The notes under the pieces: generated by a model
Databases searched by the model: none
Told to the model about the DNA's origin: nothing
The model's input: only the letters and a program-made list of their open reading frames with translations
Position numbers and translations under genes: made by a program
In this document: positions 54,066 through 63,492 of the stretch, piece by piece
Position numbering within the stretch: the first letter of the stretch is position 1
Layout of the letters: every line of letters begins with the position of its first letter
From: Alkalihalobacillus alcalophilus ATCC 27647 = CGMCC 1.3604
GTDB taxonomy: Bacteria; Bacillota; Bacilli; Bacillales; Bacillaceae_D
Direction of reading: 5' to 3'
DNA: 64,000 nt
Assembly: GCF_000292245.2 (NCBI RefSeq)
Contig: NZ_ALPT02000002.1
Span: 1 to 64,000 of the forward strand

Positions 54066-54077
54066 GCGCCTTTTTTT
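54052..54077 (+). terminator. Terminator overlapping the end of tdh
   Basis: Stem AAGGCGC/GCGCCTT with a 7-nt loop containing the stop codon, then seven Ts. Family B repeats follow directly. Confidence 0.9.
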
Positions 54078-54089
54078 ATTGCCTGTGTT

Positions 54090-54480
54090 TAGTTGCAACT
54101 TTAATAGTTATTCGCACTGTAATTCCTCACAGCACGGGTTTTCATTACCTATTAACAGTTATTCGCACCCTAATTCCTCACACCACGGGTTTTCATTACC
54201 TATTAACAGTTATTTGCACCCTAATCCACACAACTCGGCTTTTTCATTACCTATCACCATTTATTCGCACCCTAATTCCTCACAGCACGAGTTTTCATTA
54301 CCTATTCTGTTTTATACGCACCCTAATTCCTGCCACACCGCTTTTTCATTACCAATTACCATTTATTCGCACCCTAATCCTGCACTCCCCGCTTTTTCAT
54401 TACCAATTACCATCGATTCGCACCCTAATCCTCGCAACTCCTCTTTCTCATTACCAATTACTATCCTCTCTTCTTATTTC
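54090..54480. repeat. Family B tandem repeat, 51-bp unit, 7-8 copies
   Basis: CATTACC recurs at 51-bp steps from about 54143 to 54449, with ATTCGCACCCTAATTC in each unit. The plus frame is open and runs into the acetyltransferase gene, producing a misleading 161-codon extension (repeating FSLPITIYSHPN). Confidence 0.92.
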
Positions 54481-54561
54481 AATTTGCAAATGAGCGAATG
54501 TTTTAAAAAAGGAAATATCCTCCCACTTGTAGAACTAGTCATTATTCAAAGGGGGCCGAAG

Positions 54562-55323
54562 ATGTCGAATATACAAATATTAGAAATGGATAGCCAACTG
54601 TTAGAAGGAGTGGGGAGCTTCTGTCTTAGAAGTAAAAAGAAATCGAATGGATACATAAATAAGAATAAATGGCTGAACACTCAGTTTGAAGAAGGTTTGA
54701 AATATGTACAATTGATTGAAAATAAAAAACAAGTCGGGTTTATTGAATATACAGAAAGTGAAAATTCCTCTCGTGTTGTTTTTGCTGCAAACTATTTAGT
54801 CATCCATTGTTTATGGGTAAGTGAGAATGGCAAAGGCTATGGTACAAAGCTCATTCAAAAATGTATTCAAGACGCAAAAGCATCCTCCAAGAGTGGTGTA
54901 GTTGTTTTGACAAACCCAGAAACCTCTTGGACACCAAGCAAAGAAATTTTTATAAAAAATCAGTTCAAACAAACGGAAACAGGTCCTCATCATTTCGAAT
55001 TGCTCGTTTATCCATTAAAGCCAAACGATTCACTCCCGACATTCCCTACTAATTGGGAAGAAAGAACTCAAAAATATGAGGGACTAACCATATTACGTTC
55101 GTTTCAATGCCCTTATGTTGAAATTGCGACAGAAAATATCAAAACAGCTGCACGTACATTAGGAATTGATGTAAATATCATCGACCTAAAAACGAGAGAA
55201 CAGTTAATGGAATTAGCCCCAACCCCCTATGGTATATACTCGGTTGTTTTCAAAAGAGAACTTATCTCCTTTCATCGATTAACGGTTCGTACTGCAACTA
55301 AACGTTTGAGAGAACTTATGTAA
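54562..55323 (+). CDS. GNAT-family N-acetyltransferase with YoaP-like C-terminus
   Basis: 253 aa from the ATG at 54562, which has AAGGGGG 7 bases upstream. N-terminal GNAT fold (LVIHCLWVSENGKGYGTKLIQ contains the acetyl-CoA loop), and a C-terminal thioredoxin-like YoaP region (about 165-253, LRSFQCPYVEIATENI; RELISFHRL). YoaP relatives are Bacillus acetyltransferases of unknown substrate. The longer in-frame ORF from 54079 is rejected because it translates the tandem repeats. Confidence 0.82.
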   Translation: MSNIQILEMDSQLLEGVGSFCLRSKKKSNGYINKNKWLNTQFEEGLKYVQLIENKKQVGFIEYTESENSSRVVFAANYLVIHCLWVSENGKGYGTKLIQKCIQDAKASSKSGVVVLTNPETSWTPSKEIFIKNQFKQTETGPHHFELLVYPLKPNDSLPTFPTNWEERTQKYEGLTILRSFQCPYVEIATENIKTAARTLGIDVNIIDLKTREQLMELAPTPYGIYSVVFKRELISFHRLTVRTATKRLRELM

Positions 55324-55387
55324 TATAGGAGACCACATTTAGATAGCACAAAAAGACTGCCCAGATATCGGGCAGCCCCGCTTATTT

Positions 55388-55705
55388 TCAATTAAAGAAA
55401 AGCACATTGAATAACATCTCACCTTTTATTTCAAACCATATATTTTCCAATGCTACTATAAATATAATCGCTAAAATAAATGAAGTAATTGAACAAAACA
55501 CTTTATTCCTTAACCTCATGCTAGAACGTTTATAAAGTACAGTAATGAAATAAATAACAATCAACCAAATAACACCTTGTAAAACCCCTGCAACTAAGTC
55601 TATATAAGAGAGTGGTGGTTTAATAAATGGAGATAAAAAAAGATTTGTGAGTAACAGTAATATAAATAGGAAACATTGATACATGATAAATGCAATCTTT
55701 TCCAT
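55388..55705 (-). CDS. Hypothetical three-helix membrane protein
   Basis: 105 aa, not recognised. Three predicted membrane segments: IMYQCFLFILLLLTNLFL, VLQGVIWLIVIYFITVLY and SITSFILAIIFIVALENIW. A basic stretch KRSSMRLRNK follows the second, suggesting it faces the cytoplasm. AAACGGAG lies a little upstream of the ATG. Convergent with the acetyltransferase; no functional clue from neighbours. Confidence 0.55.
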   Translation of the reverse strand: MEKIAFIMYQCFLFILLLLTNLFLSPFIKPPLSYIDLVAGVLQGVIWLIVIYFITVLYKRSSMRLRNKVFCSITSFILAIIFIVALENIWFEIKGEMLFNVLFFN

Positions 55706-55827
55706 AAAAGAATGGACTCCGTTTCAGTTGAGCATAATTATTATTTAAATTATAAATCCTTAATGAAGAAAAAAACAGACAAAAAAGACAGATGAACTTA
55801 AATTCACCTGTCTTTTCTTAAAGCCTT

Positions 55828-57450
55828 TTAGAAAAACAACGATAGCACAAAGGTCATGATACAAACGATAAATAACAACATTAAGCTGTATTTTAACGTG
55901 TACTTAAAGATGAAAGATTCATTTCCTGTCTGACTAACAGCTGCTGCGGCAATGGCGATTGATTGAGGCGAAACTAATTTACCCATGACGCCTCCTGCTG
56001 TATTAGCGGCCACTAGTAGTGCTGGAGATGTTCCGATTTGTGTCCCAGTGACAACTTGTAGGCTTCCAAATAAGGCATTGTTATTAACCACAGAGCCTGT
56101 TAAGAAAACACCAATCCAACCAAGAATAGGACTCACAAATGGGAAGAAGTTTTCTGTTTTCGCGAGAGCAATTCCTATCGATGCACTTAAACCAGAGAAA
56201 TTGGACAGATTCGCAAAGGCCATAACTAAACAAATAGTGAGAATAGGCATCCACAATTCTTTAATCGTCTTTCCTAATTCTGAGAAAGTCTGTTTCGTTG
56301 ATAATGCAGGAAATAAAATACTTGTTAAAATAATCGCGATTAAAATGGCAGTTCCTGTTGCGGAAACTAAATTTAAATTCCAAATCGCTGTAACAGGGGT
56401 CGCCTCTGCCACAATAGGTGGACTTTGGACAATTTGTTCATGTAAGCCTGGAATTGGAAAGCGAATCGTTGTAAAATCAAGCATTCCCCCTGGAGCGAAT
56501 AAAGACTTAAATGCAGGTAAACTCCACAGAGCGATAACGGCCGTTAAGATATAAAACGGAGACCATGCCACTACAATTTGTTTGAATTTATAAGATTGTA
56601 ACGGAACTCGTTCTTCTGCTCCTGGCTCACGGTAAATAGCTTTAGGTTTCCATTTTTTCAAAAATAAGGCAAGTGCAACCATACTTAATAATGACGACAA
56701 AATGTTGGCAAGTTCAGGTCCCATAAAGATGATCGTCAATGTTTGAACAACTGTATACACACCACTTACAACAAGAATAGCTGGAAAAACTTCTTTCATC
56801 CCTTTAAAGCCATTTAAAATGACAATTAATAGAAACGGAACAGCAAATGAAATGACAGGTAACATCCAGGCAAGCATTCTTGACAATTCAAGCGTTTCTA
56901 GTCCACCTATTTGTGCCCCCGTAATAACCGGAATTCCTATTGCCCCAAAGGCACCTGAAGCAGCATTAGCAATTAAACATAGGCCGGCAGCTTTGATGGG
57001 CTTAAATCCAAGTGTGACAAGGAGTGCTGCACTAATAGCGATCGGTACACCAAACCCGGCAGCCCCTTCAAGGAAAGCATTAAAACTAAATCCAATCAAT
57101 AATAACTGTAAACGATGGTCCTCTGAGATCGTTGCAATACTACCTCTAATGATATCAAATTTTCCTGACTCCACCGCAATTTTATAAAGCCACACCGCCA
57201 TAATGACGATATATCCAATTGGCCAAAGAGCATTGGCTATTCCGTTTAACATCGCGGCGAGTGCATTTAGAACTGGCATATCAAATACAAACATGGCGAT
57301 AAGAGCACTAGCGGCAAGCGTTAAACCCGCCGCATAGATGGCTTTCATCTTAAATAAGGTCAAAAACAACAAGAACAGGATAATAGGCAAAGCTGCTACC
57401 AAGGCACTAAATAGTTCATTGCCTAATGGATCATATTGTTGGAACCACAT
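55828..57450 (-). CDS. L-lactate permease (LctP/LutP family)
   Basis: 540 aa, 12-14 membrane segments, with family signatures FNAFLEGAAGFGVPIAISAALL near the middle and GSVVNNNALFGSLQ and NTAGGVMGKLVSPQSIAIA near the C-terminus. Exchanges or co-transports lactate with protons. It lies 34 bases downstream of ldh in the same orientation, so the pair probably forms a Rex-controlled operon, for lactate export in fermentation or uptake when oxygen returns. Confidence 0.93.
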   Translation of the reverse strand: MWFQQYDPLGNELFSALVAALPIILFLLFLTLFKMKAIYAAGLTLAASALIAMFVFDMPVLNALAAMLNGIANALWPIGYIVIMAVWLYKIAVESGKFDIIRGSIATISEDHRLQLLLIGFSFNAFLEGAAGFGVPIAISAALLVTLGFKPIKAAGLCLIANAASGAFGAIGIPVITGAQIGGLETLELSRMLAWMLPVISFAVPFLLIVILNGFKGMKEVFPAILVVSGVYTVVQTLTIIFMGPELANILSSLLSMVALALFLKKWKPKAIYREPGAEERVPLQSYKFKQIVVAWSPFYILTAVIALWSLPAFKSLFAPGGMLDFTTIRFPIPGLHEQIVQSPPIVAEATPVTAIWNLNLVSATGTAILIAIILTSILFPALSTKQTFSELGKTIKELWMPILTICLVMAFANLSNFSGLSASIGIALAKTENFFPFVSPILGWIGVFLTGSVVNNNALFGSLQVVTGTQIGTSPALLVAANTAGGVMGKLVSPQSIAIAAAAVSQTGNESFIFKYTLKYSLMLLFIVCIMTFVLSLFF

Positions 57451-57484
57451 GATGTCATTTCTCCCTACGTATTAATTTAGGTTT

Positions 57485-58444
57485 TTACACTTTTTCGATC
57501 GCTTCTCGATAAATATTTTGAACGGTTTCGACACTATGAGTGAACTTTTCTTGCTCTTTCTCACTTAAGTTTAATTCCATCACTTCACGAATCCCATTCC
57601 GATTCACCGTAGTTGGTACACCAATACAAACATCTTTTGCCCCATATTCACCATCAAGATAAGCACTAACCGTTAATATTGCATTCTCGTCTTTTAAGAT
57701 GGCTTTTGTGATTCGTACCAAGCTCATCGCAATGCCATAGTAGGTTGCTCCTTTTTTTTGAATAACATGATAAGCCGCATCACGTACATTTTCGTAAATT
57801 TCATCAAGATTTTCCATTTGATAAGACTCATCTTGTTTTAAATACTGTGTAATCGGCATATTCCCAACGGTTGCGGTGCTCCAAACTGCAAGCGATGTAT
57901 CACCATGCTCGCCCATAATATAAGCGTGTATATGACTAGTCGAGATTTTAAAATAATCACTAAGCATAAATCGTAATCTGGCTGTATCTAGAGTGGTTCC
58001 ACTACCGATAACACGATGTCTTGGTAGGCCACTAAATTTTTGAGTTGCTTGAGTCAAGATATCAACAGGGTTTGTTGCCACCAAGATAATTCCATCAAAT
58101 CCACTTTCCATCACATCATTTACAAGCCCTTTAAAAATACGAAGGTTCTTTTCAACTAGTTGAAGGCGTGTTTCTCCTGGCTTTTGATTGGCTCCCGCAC
58201 AAATACAAACAATATCTGCCTCTTTACAATCACTATAATCACCAAAAGATATTTTTGTTGGATAATCTGAAAAGGCTACGGCATGGTTTAAGTCCATTAC
58301 ATCACCGATTGCTTTCTCTTTATTTAAATCAATAATGACTAACTCCTCTGCTATTCCTTGGTTCATCATTGAAAAAGCGTAACTGCTCCCCACAAATCCT
58401 GCTCCAATCACAACAACGCGGTTTACTTTATCCGTATTTTTCAT
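57485..58444 (-). CDS. ldh: L-lactate dehydrogenase
   Basis: 319 aa. N-terminal NAD site VVVIGAGFVGSSYAF, Arg-rich active-site loop (GANQKPGETRLQLVEKN), catalytic His in IMGEHGDTSLAVW. Reduces pyruvate to L-lactate and regenerates NAD. Start at 58444, with GAGAGG 9 bases upstream. Its promoter is overlapped by a perfect Rex-type operator, so it should be induced when NADH rises. Confidence 0.94.
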   Translation of the reverse strand: MKNTDKVNRVVVIGAGFVGSSYAFSMMNQGIAEELVIIDLNKEKAIGDVMDLNHAVAFSDYPTKISFGDYSDCKEADIVCICAGANQKPGETRLQLVEKNLRIFKGLVNDVMESGFDGIILVATNPVDILTQATQKFSGLPRHRVIGSGTTLDTARLRFMLSDYFKISTSHIHAYIMGEHGDTSLAVWSTATVGNMPITQYLKQDESYQMENLDEIYENVRDAAYHVIQKKGATYYGIAMSLVRITKAILKDENAILTVSAYLDGEYGAKDVCIGVPTTVNRNGIREVMELNLSEKEQEKFTHSVETVQNIYREAIEKV

Positions 58445-58517
58445 TACAATCATCCTCTCAATATACTTAAGATTTATTAGTGCCTTTCATTTCTGATTAC
58501 AGTTTTATTATAACTTT

Positions 58518-58546
58518 ATTCTAATCATTTGTGAAACACTTCACAA
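58518..58546 (-). promoter_or_regulatory. ldh promoter overlapped by a Rex operator
   Basis: Minus strand -35 TTGTGA (58546-58541), 17 bp, -10 TAGAAT (58523-58518). The perfect dyad TTGTGAA-GTGT-TTCACAA (58529-58546) covers the -35 box, matching the Rex consensus. Confidence 0.88.
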
Positions 58547-58589
58547 ACTTTGTCATTAAATCGTCATAATTATAATTCCTTTTTAGATA

Positions 58590-58925
58590 CGATCTTAAAC
58601 ATGAAAATAAAGCGGAAACTCGAGTGGAAGTAAGGAGCCTGCCACAAGTAAAGAGGCCACTGAAAAAGTCTCCACATCAGCTTTCTCTTAGTAAAATCAA
58701 AGGCTATTAAGTTTCTATGCAAATAGTCACTCATAGGTACAAACTGTTTTTTTTTGAACTAAAGCGGAGCTCTCGAAATGCCCGGAGACTCCTGCGGGAG
58801 AAGTGAAACACGGGAGACCCCGCAGCGGTGAGCGAGGTGGCTTATCTCTCCCCCTCACAAAGAGGCTGAAAAGAGGGCTTGTGGCTCTGACTCCCCCGGA
58901 AAGTCAAGACCAATGAGCATCAGCC
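58590..58925. repeat. GC-rich intergenic repeat-like element
   Basis: Sits in the 560-base gap between ldh and the phn genes. Core CCCGGAGACTCCTGCGGGAG (about 58780) shares GGAGACTCC and GGGA with the element at 29704-29981. Several short dyads, no ORF. Similar GC-rich boxes are common between genes in Bacillus relatives, from memory. Confidence 0.5.
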
Positions 58926-58956
58926 CCAATTAACTTATATCCAAAAATATAAGAAA

Positions 58957-58990
58957 AGCCTAATGAAATCACATCAGAATTTCATCAGGC
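58957..58990 (-). terminator. Terminator of the phn operon
   Basis: Minus strand GCCTGATGAAAT/ATTTCATTAGGC stem with 9-nt loop, followed by Ts, 23 bases after the last phnE. Confidence 0.85.
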
Positions 58991-59012
58991 CCATCTCATT
59001 TATATAAGTCTT

Positions 59013-59858
59013 TTATTTTTCTGCTGTCACTGGAAAATAACGCTTTTTCATCTGCGTAGAAATAATTTCTAAAACTAACGCCACTACTAATATCGTATAA
59101 GTGATGAAGCCAACCTCTCTTAAATCAAAATAAAATCCAGAAGCCATAAAGAGTTCAAAGCCAATTCCACCTGCGCCAGCAGCTGCACCCATCGCAACAG
59201 CTACGCCAAAGTTGATTTCGAACCTCAAGAATGTCCATGATAATAAATACGTAAAGGTGGTTGGCAAGACACCACTTTTTACAACTTGCCACCAGCTTGC
59301 TCCCGTTGCCCTCAAGGCTTCCAAAATCCCTTTGTCGACTTCTTCAAATGATTCTGAAAAAGCTTTTGTTAAATAAGCGATGGAATGAAAGAGCATTCCG
59401 AGTATCGCCGCTTCACTGCCAAGCCCTGCTGCAATCGCAAAAATCAATACCCAAAGGACAGTTGGAACTGCTCTGATAAAGGCCATTATCACGCGGATTG
59501 TTTTTGATAACCAAGCCTTTGATAAGTTCAAAGCAGACATTAGTGCTAGGAAAAAGGCAATAACCCCACCAATAACCGTAGATAAAACGGCAAGCCCTAA
59601 CGTCACACCAATTTGGTAAAAAGCCTCTCCCCAGCTGAAATGATTGAGCTGCGGTTCTAAAAACATTGTTTTGAGATTATATAATGTTTCTGAAATAGCC
59701 GTTGACCAGTTTAAACCCGTATAATCAAATAAAAGGAAAGCGATAATCGTACAAACGGTCAATCCTAAAATCGTCCAGTTCATAACACTTGTTATTTTAT
59801 TACCAGCCTTAATATTTATTTTTCCGTTTCTAGTACGTTTAATATAAGCTGTCTCCAT
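59013..59858 (-). CDS. phnE: Phosphonate ABC transporter permease PhnE (second copy)
   Basis: 281 aa, about six membrane segments, with the PhnE-type motif GILEALRATGASWWQVVKSGVLP (EAA loop) and RAVPTVLWVLIFA. Forms the membrane channel with the other PhnE; the start overlaps that gene's stop by one base (TAATG). Two different PhnE genes are usual in Gram-positive phn operons. Last gene before the terminator. Confidence 0.9.
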   Translation of the reverse strand: METAYIKRTRNGKINIKAGNKITSVMNWTILGLTVCTIIAFLLFDYTGLNWSTAISETLYNLKTMFLEPQLNHFSWGEAFYQIGVTLGLAVLSTVIGGVIAFFLALMSALNLSKAWLSKTIRVIMAFIRAVPTVLWVLIFAIAAGLGSEAAILGMLFHSIAYLTKAFSESFEEVDKGILEALRATGASWWQVVKSGVLPTTFTYLLSWTFLRFEINFGVAVAMGAAAGAGGIGFELFMASGFYFDLREVGFITYTILVVALVLEIISTQMKKRYFPVTAEK

Positions 59859-60643
59859 TACAAAATCACCTTTCGTATTTGATTAGATGCCAGTTCAATC
59901 ATAATTACCGCTATAACAATCGTCATCGTAATCAAGGCGACAGCCTCATAATCTAGCATTTTATAATATAAATCGAACGTATAACCAATTCCTGTTCCAG
60001 TCAAAATTCCAACAAGTGTTGCACTTCGAATATTCGTTTCAACCATAAATAATGTCCAGCTTATCATTTGAGGTAGACATTGAGGGAGAACGGCCTTTGA
60101 AACAATTTGAAAATAGGTCGCCCCAGAAGCTTGAAGGGCTTCAAACGCACTTTGATCCGCTTCATCAATCGCTTCAATAAAAGCCCGTGTTAGAAAACCA
60201 ACTGTCCCAACAAATAAAGCTAGAAAACCAGTCATTGAATTTTGTCCAAATGAAATGAGCAAAATTAATGCCCAAGCCACAACGGGAATATTACGAGATG
60301 CTGAGGCGATAAATCTGGCAAATACACTCAAAGCTCCATTTGTTCTCGTCGTTTTTGAGCCCATACACCCTAAGAATATCGATACTAGAGCCGCAATCGT
60401 GGTTGCCGCAATCGACATAAAAATCGTCTCAATCAATTTATCCATAATGCCTGGCAATTTTTCGAAGGCATCCGCTGTAATCATTAAATTTGAAACGATC
60501 CATTGAAAGGCAGCTGGCAATGTCGCCACTCCGTCAATCAAATCGAAATTTGTCACGACAGATGAAGCATAGCTAATCAAAATGACGGCGAAAAAGATCA
60601 GGCTACCTTGCCATTTTCGTTTCCGAATAATATTTTTATCCAT
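59858..60643 (-). CDS. phnE: Phosphonate ABC transporter permease PhnE (first copy)
   Basis: 261 aa, five or six membrane segments; EAA loop DQSAFEALQASGATYFQIVSKAVLP, and RNIPVVAWALILLISFG as in PhnE. Ribosome site AGGGAG before 60643. Lies 12 bases after phnC and is translationally coupled to the second phnE. Confidence 0.9.
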   Translation of the reverse strand: MDKNIIRKRKWQGSLIFFAVILISYASSVVTNFDLIDGVATLPAAFQWIVSNLMITADAFEKLPGIMDKLIETIFMSIAATTIAALVSIFLGCMGSKTTRTNGALSVFARFIASASRNIPVVAWALILLISFGQNSMTGFLALFVGTVGFLTRAFIEAIDEADQSAFEALQASGATYFQIVSKAVLPQCLPQMISWTLFMVETNIRSATLVGILTGTGIGYTFDLYYKMLDYEAVALITMTIVIAVIMIELASNQIRKVIL

Positions 60644-60655
60644 CTCTTTTTCTCC

Positions 60656-61420
60656 CTACACTGTAATTAATTCTCTTGATTCCATCCCATAGACATGTTC
60701 AATCATTGTTCGATCAAGTCTAATAGGTTTTCCATCAAAGATAACTTCTCCCTTATTCAAACCGATAATTCGATCTGAATTATCTTGAGCTACCTCAACT
60801 TGGTGTAAATTAACAAGACAAGTAATTCCTAAATCAGTCGTAATCGAACGTAGGTGATCCATGATAACCTTAGATGCATTTGGGTCAAGTGAAGCAATCG
60901 GTTCGTCACATAAAATTAACTTCGGATTTTGAATCAACGCTCGGCATATTCCTACACGCTGTTGCTGGCCACCACTCAATTGGTCACAGCGTTTATACGC
61001 ATGTTCTTCAATTCCCATTTGTTTCAGTAAGGAGAAGGCTTTTTCCTTCTCCTCCTCTGTAAAGTGTCCTAACATCCCAGCCAATGTTGACTTATAACCA
61101 AAACGCCCGTGTAACACATTCTCAATGACCGTTAACCGTGGAACTAGGTTATAATGCTGAAAAACCATGCCGATATTTGTCCGTAGCTGGCGTAGCTCTT
61201 TACGTTTTAATTTCGTTACATCCAACCCATTAAATAGAATCTCACCACTATTGACCTCTACTAATCGATTAAGACAACGTAACAATGTCGATTTACCTGC
61301 ACCTGATGGACCGATAATCGAGACAAACTCTCCTGCGTTCACTGAAAACTCGATGTTTCTTAACACTTGGATATTCGCTTGATACGATTTACTAATTCCG
61401 TTCACTTCAAGTAAGGCCAT
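60656..61420 (-). CDS. phnC: Phosphonate ABC transporter ATPase PhnC
   Basis: 254 aa. Walker A GPSGAGKST, Q-loop GMVFQHYNL, signature LSGGQQQRVGI and Walker B LILCDEPIASLDP. The PhnC-specific N_PRLTVIENVLHGR segment is present. Energises uptake through PhnE-PhnE with PhnD outside. Start at 61420, with GGGAG 8 bases upstream; 29 bases after phnD. Confidence 0.94.
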   Translation of the reverse strand: MALLEVNGISKSYQANIQVLRNIEFSVNAGEFVSIIGPSGAGKSTLLRCLNRLVEVNSGEILFNGLDVTKLKRKELRQLRTNIGMVFQHYNLVPRLTVIENVLHGRFGYKSTLAGMLGHFTEEEKEKAFSLLKQMGIEEHAYKRCDQLSGGQQQRVGICRALIQNPKLILCDEPIASLDPNASKVIMDHLRSITTDLGITCLVNLHQVEVAQDNSDRIIGLNKGEVIFDGKPIRLDRTMIEHVYGMESRELITV

Positions 61421-61449
61421 GTGATTCACTCCCTTTTACTTATTCAAAA

Positions 61450-62550
61450 TTAATTGGATAATTCACGAATAGGATCAAACCACTCATTTTCTACTTCTAC
61501 AAATCTTTCTTCTGCACTTTTGAAAAATAATCCAGAATTCCCACTATCAGCAGGGACAAAAATCTTTTCGTTATTCGCGACCTCATCTGAAGTCATTAAA
61601 TCTTTCAACTTTTGAATTTCCTCTTCACTTAGTAATTCGTGATTTACAACAAATGGAGCATTTAAGACAGGAGTTGCATGCATAATCATAAATTCCGCTT
61701 CTGGTACTGTGTTAAAAGGCTCTGCCGCTCCATCTTTTACTTTATAAATCGCCCCGACCGTATTCGCTTCACCTTCAACTAATTCCACATAGTTTTCCAA
61801 GCATGAATCACAAAATGCCGCGACATCTGCTCGTCCATTTAAGAGATTAACTGCTGAACCTTGATGAGAGTTTCCGAAAAGTACTTGGCTAAATAATGGG
61901 CCACCCTCCATTAAATCCGTCTCACTTAAATCAGCAAAATCTGATTTAGGTTGATAGTGACCGAGAATATCAGCAGCTGGAACTACAAAACCAGAAGTTG
62001 AGCTATTCGAAACAAATGACATTGTTTTCTCATGAAGTGTATCTAAAGTAAACTCACCGTCCACTTTAAAATCATCTTGTTCATCCAAATTAACTGCTAA
62101 CCAGCTATAATAAACGGCATCATCTAGTGTTCCAGACCCACCTGAAGTAACGACTAGTGGCTTTAAATTTTCATTTCGATTTTGGGCTTCAATAAAACCT
62201 TGTGCTCCCATAAAAGCAATCGCTGAATTATTATTTACAATCGTCTCAATCGCAATCGCATAATCTGTTGTTAAATGATGATTTACTGTCTTTCCTGTCG
62301 CTTCTTCAATCATAGCCCCAATTTCATCTCGTGCTGTTTTCATATCAGAACCAGATTCATTCGGATACCAGACCATATCAATTTCTCCGCTACTTTCATC
62401 CACCGCAACCTTATTTTCAGTACTTGAATCATTGGTAGTATTGTCATTACTATTAGCTGCCGTGCCTGTGTTACTCTCACCTGAACAAGCGATTAATAGA
62501 AATAACCCCATAAGTACCGTAAAGATTAACCCATACTTTTTCATCATCAT
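61450..62550 (-). CDS. phnD: Phosphonate-binding lipoprotein PhnD
   Basis: 366 aa. Lipoprotein signal with lipobox LIAC, an Asn/Thr/Ser-rich linker, then a PhnD-type binding protein (IDMVWYPNESGSDM, SNSSTSGFVVPAADIL, FGNSHQGSAVNLL, the latter contacting the phosphonate group in the family). AAAGGGGC precedes the start. Preceded by a 117-base gap after the PHP gene, so it may also have its own promoter. Confidence 0.93.
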   Translation of the reverse strand: MMMKKYGLIFTVLMGLFLLIACSGESNTGTAANSNDNTTNDSSTENKVAVDESSGEIDMVWYPNESGSDMKTARDEIGAMIEEATGKTVNHHLTTDYAIAIETIVNNNSAIAFMGAQGFIEAQNRNENLKPLVVTSGGSGTLDDAVYYSWLAVNLDEQDDFKVDGEFTLDTLHEKTMSFVSNSSTSGFVVPAADILGHYQPKSDFADLSETDLMEGGPLFSQVLFGNSHQGSAVNLLNGRADVAAFCDSCLENYVELVEGEANTVGAIYKVKDGAAEPFNTVPEAEFMIMHATPVLNAPFVVNHELLSEEEIQKLKDLMTSDEVANNEKIFVPADSGNSGLFFKSAEERFVEVENEWFDPIRELSN

Positions 62551-62667
62551 TTTTAGCCCCTTTTTAATAAATAGTAGACTTCCTCATTTAGTCTTAAGAT
62601 TCAAAGAATTTAAAACCAACTTTATTAAAACATATTTAATTTCATTTTTTTCTATATTTACCGTTAT

Positions 62668-63492
62668 TTAACGATAAGTATAATTCTCTTTTACATTAAC
62701 TTTATTTTTGGGACTTATCAGCTCACCAACCTCCATGGGTCTTCCATAAGAACCATGGTAATCGGAGCCCCCTGTCATAAAGAGATTGTATTTTTCACAT
62801 AATTGTTCCACTCGAAAATGATCTTCTTCAGAATGTTCGAAGTGATTTCGTTCAATACCATCTAAACCAGCCTCTACTAATGCCGGAACAAAATCATAAG
62901 AATCTAACTGACCAGGATGGGCCAATACGGCCATGCCACCGTCCGCTTTAATCGCTTGAATCGCTTTGATCGCATCAACATAATAAATGTCACCTTTGGC
63001 CACTCCGCCTTTAAATAACATTTGATAGAGCTGTTGATAGTCTTTTGAAGAGAAGGGATGCTTCGTCAGAGAATGCATAATATGCTGTTTATAAATGACA
63101 TTGCTCATATTTGCATACTCAAATATCGACTGTCGATCTAGTTCATATCCAGTCTGCTCAATTTGCTCGATCTGCCAAATAGAATGACGGTGCCTCCGTT
63201 CAAGCAGAGGATTACATAATGCCTGAATATGAGTAGCCTTCTCGTTGTAGCCATAACCGAGAATATGTACTTTTCTATTTCGTTTAAAATCAAAGGCCGA
63301 AATTTCGATCCCAGGAATCACTTCAATCCCGTATTGCTTTCCTAATGTGAGGGCTTCTGCTAAGCTTGCTGTCGTATCATGGTCAACAAAGCTAATATGG
63401 CTAATGTCATTTCTCCTAGCCTTTTGAAGCACCTCTTCCACTGAATCCGAACCATCTGAATAATGACTATGAACATGTAGATCAGCTCTCAT
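62668..63492 (-). CDS. PHP-domain phosphoesterase, PhnPP-like
   Basis: 274 aa. PHP metal-binding motifs DLHVHSHYSDGS (1), FVDHDT (2), GIEISAF (3), MAVLAHPGQ and the C-terminal GGSDYHG. Lodged between phnL and phnD and overlapping phnL by 4 bases. PHP proteins in C-P lyase operons (PhnPP) open ribose cyclic phosphate formed by the C-P lyase; in Escherichia coli PhnP, of another fold, does this. The context makes that role likely here, while the generic PHP nuclease role remains possible. Confidence 0.82.
   Translation of the reverse strand: MRADLHVHSHYSDGSDSVEEVLQKARRNDISHISFVDHDTTASLAEALTLGKQYGIEVIPGIEISAFDFKRNRKVHILGYGYNEKATHIQALCNPLLERRHRHSIWQIEQIEQTGYELDRQSIFEYANMSNVIYKQHIMHSLTKHPFSSKDYQQLYQMLFKGGVAKGDIYYVDAIKAIQAIKADGGMAVLAHPGQLDSYDFVPALVEAGLDGIERNHFEHSEEDHFRVEQLCEKYNLFMTGGSDYHGSYGRPMEVGELISPKNKVNVKENYTYR

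Noticed and set aside
54079..54561. 161-codon in-frame N-terminal extension of the acetyltransferase with 17-aa repeats
   Set aside because: It is the translation of 51-bp intergenic repeats (51 is a multiple of 3); the real ribosome site is just before 54562, and a terminator precedes the repeats.
58590..58925. Possible structured RNA in the GC-rich spacer
   Set aside because: Dyads are present, but the core resembles the other intergenic element, so a repeat is the simpler reading.
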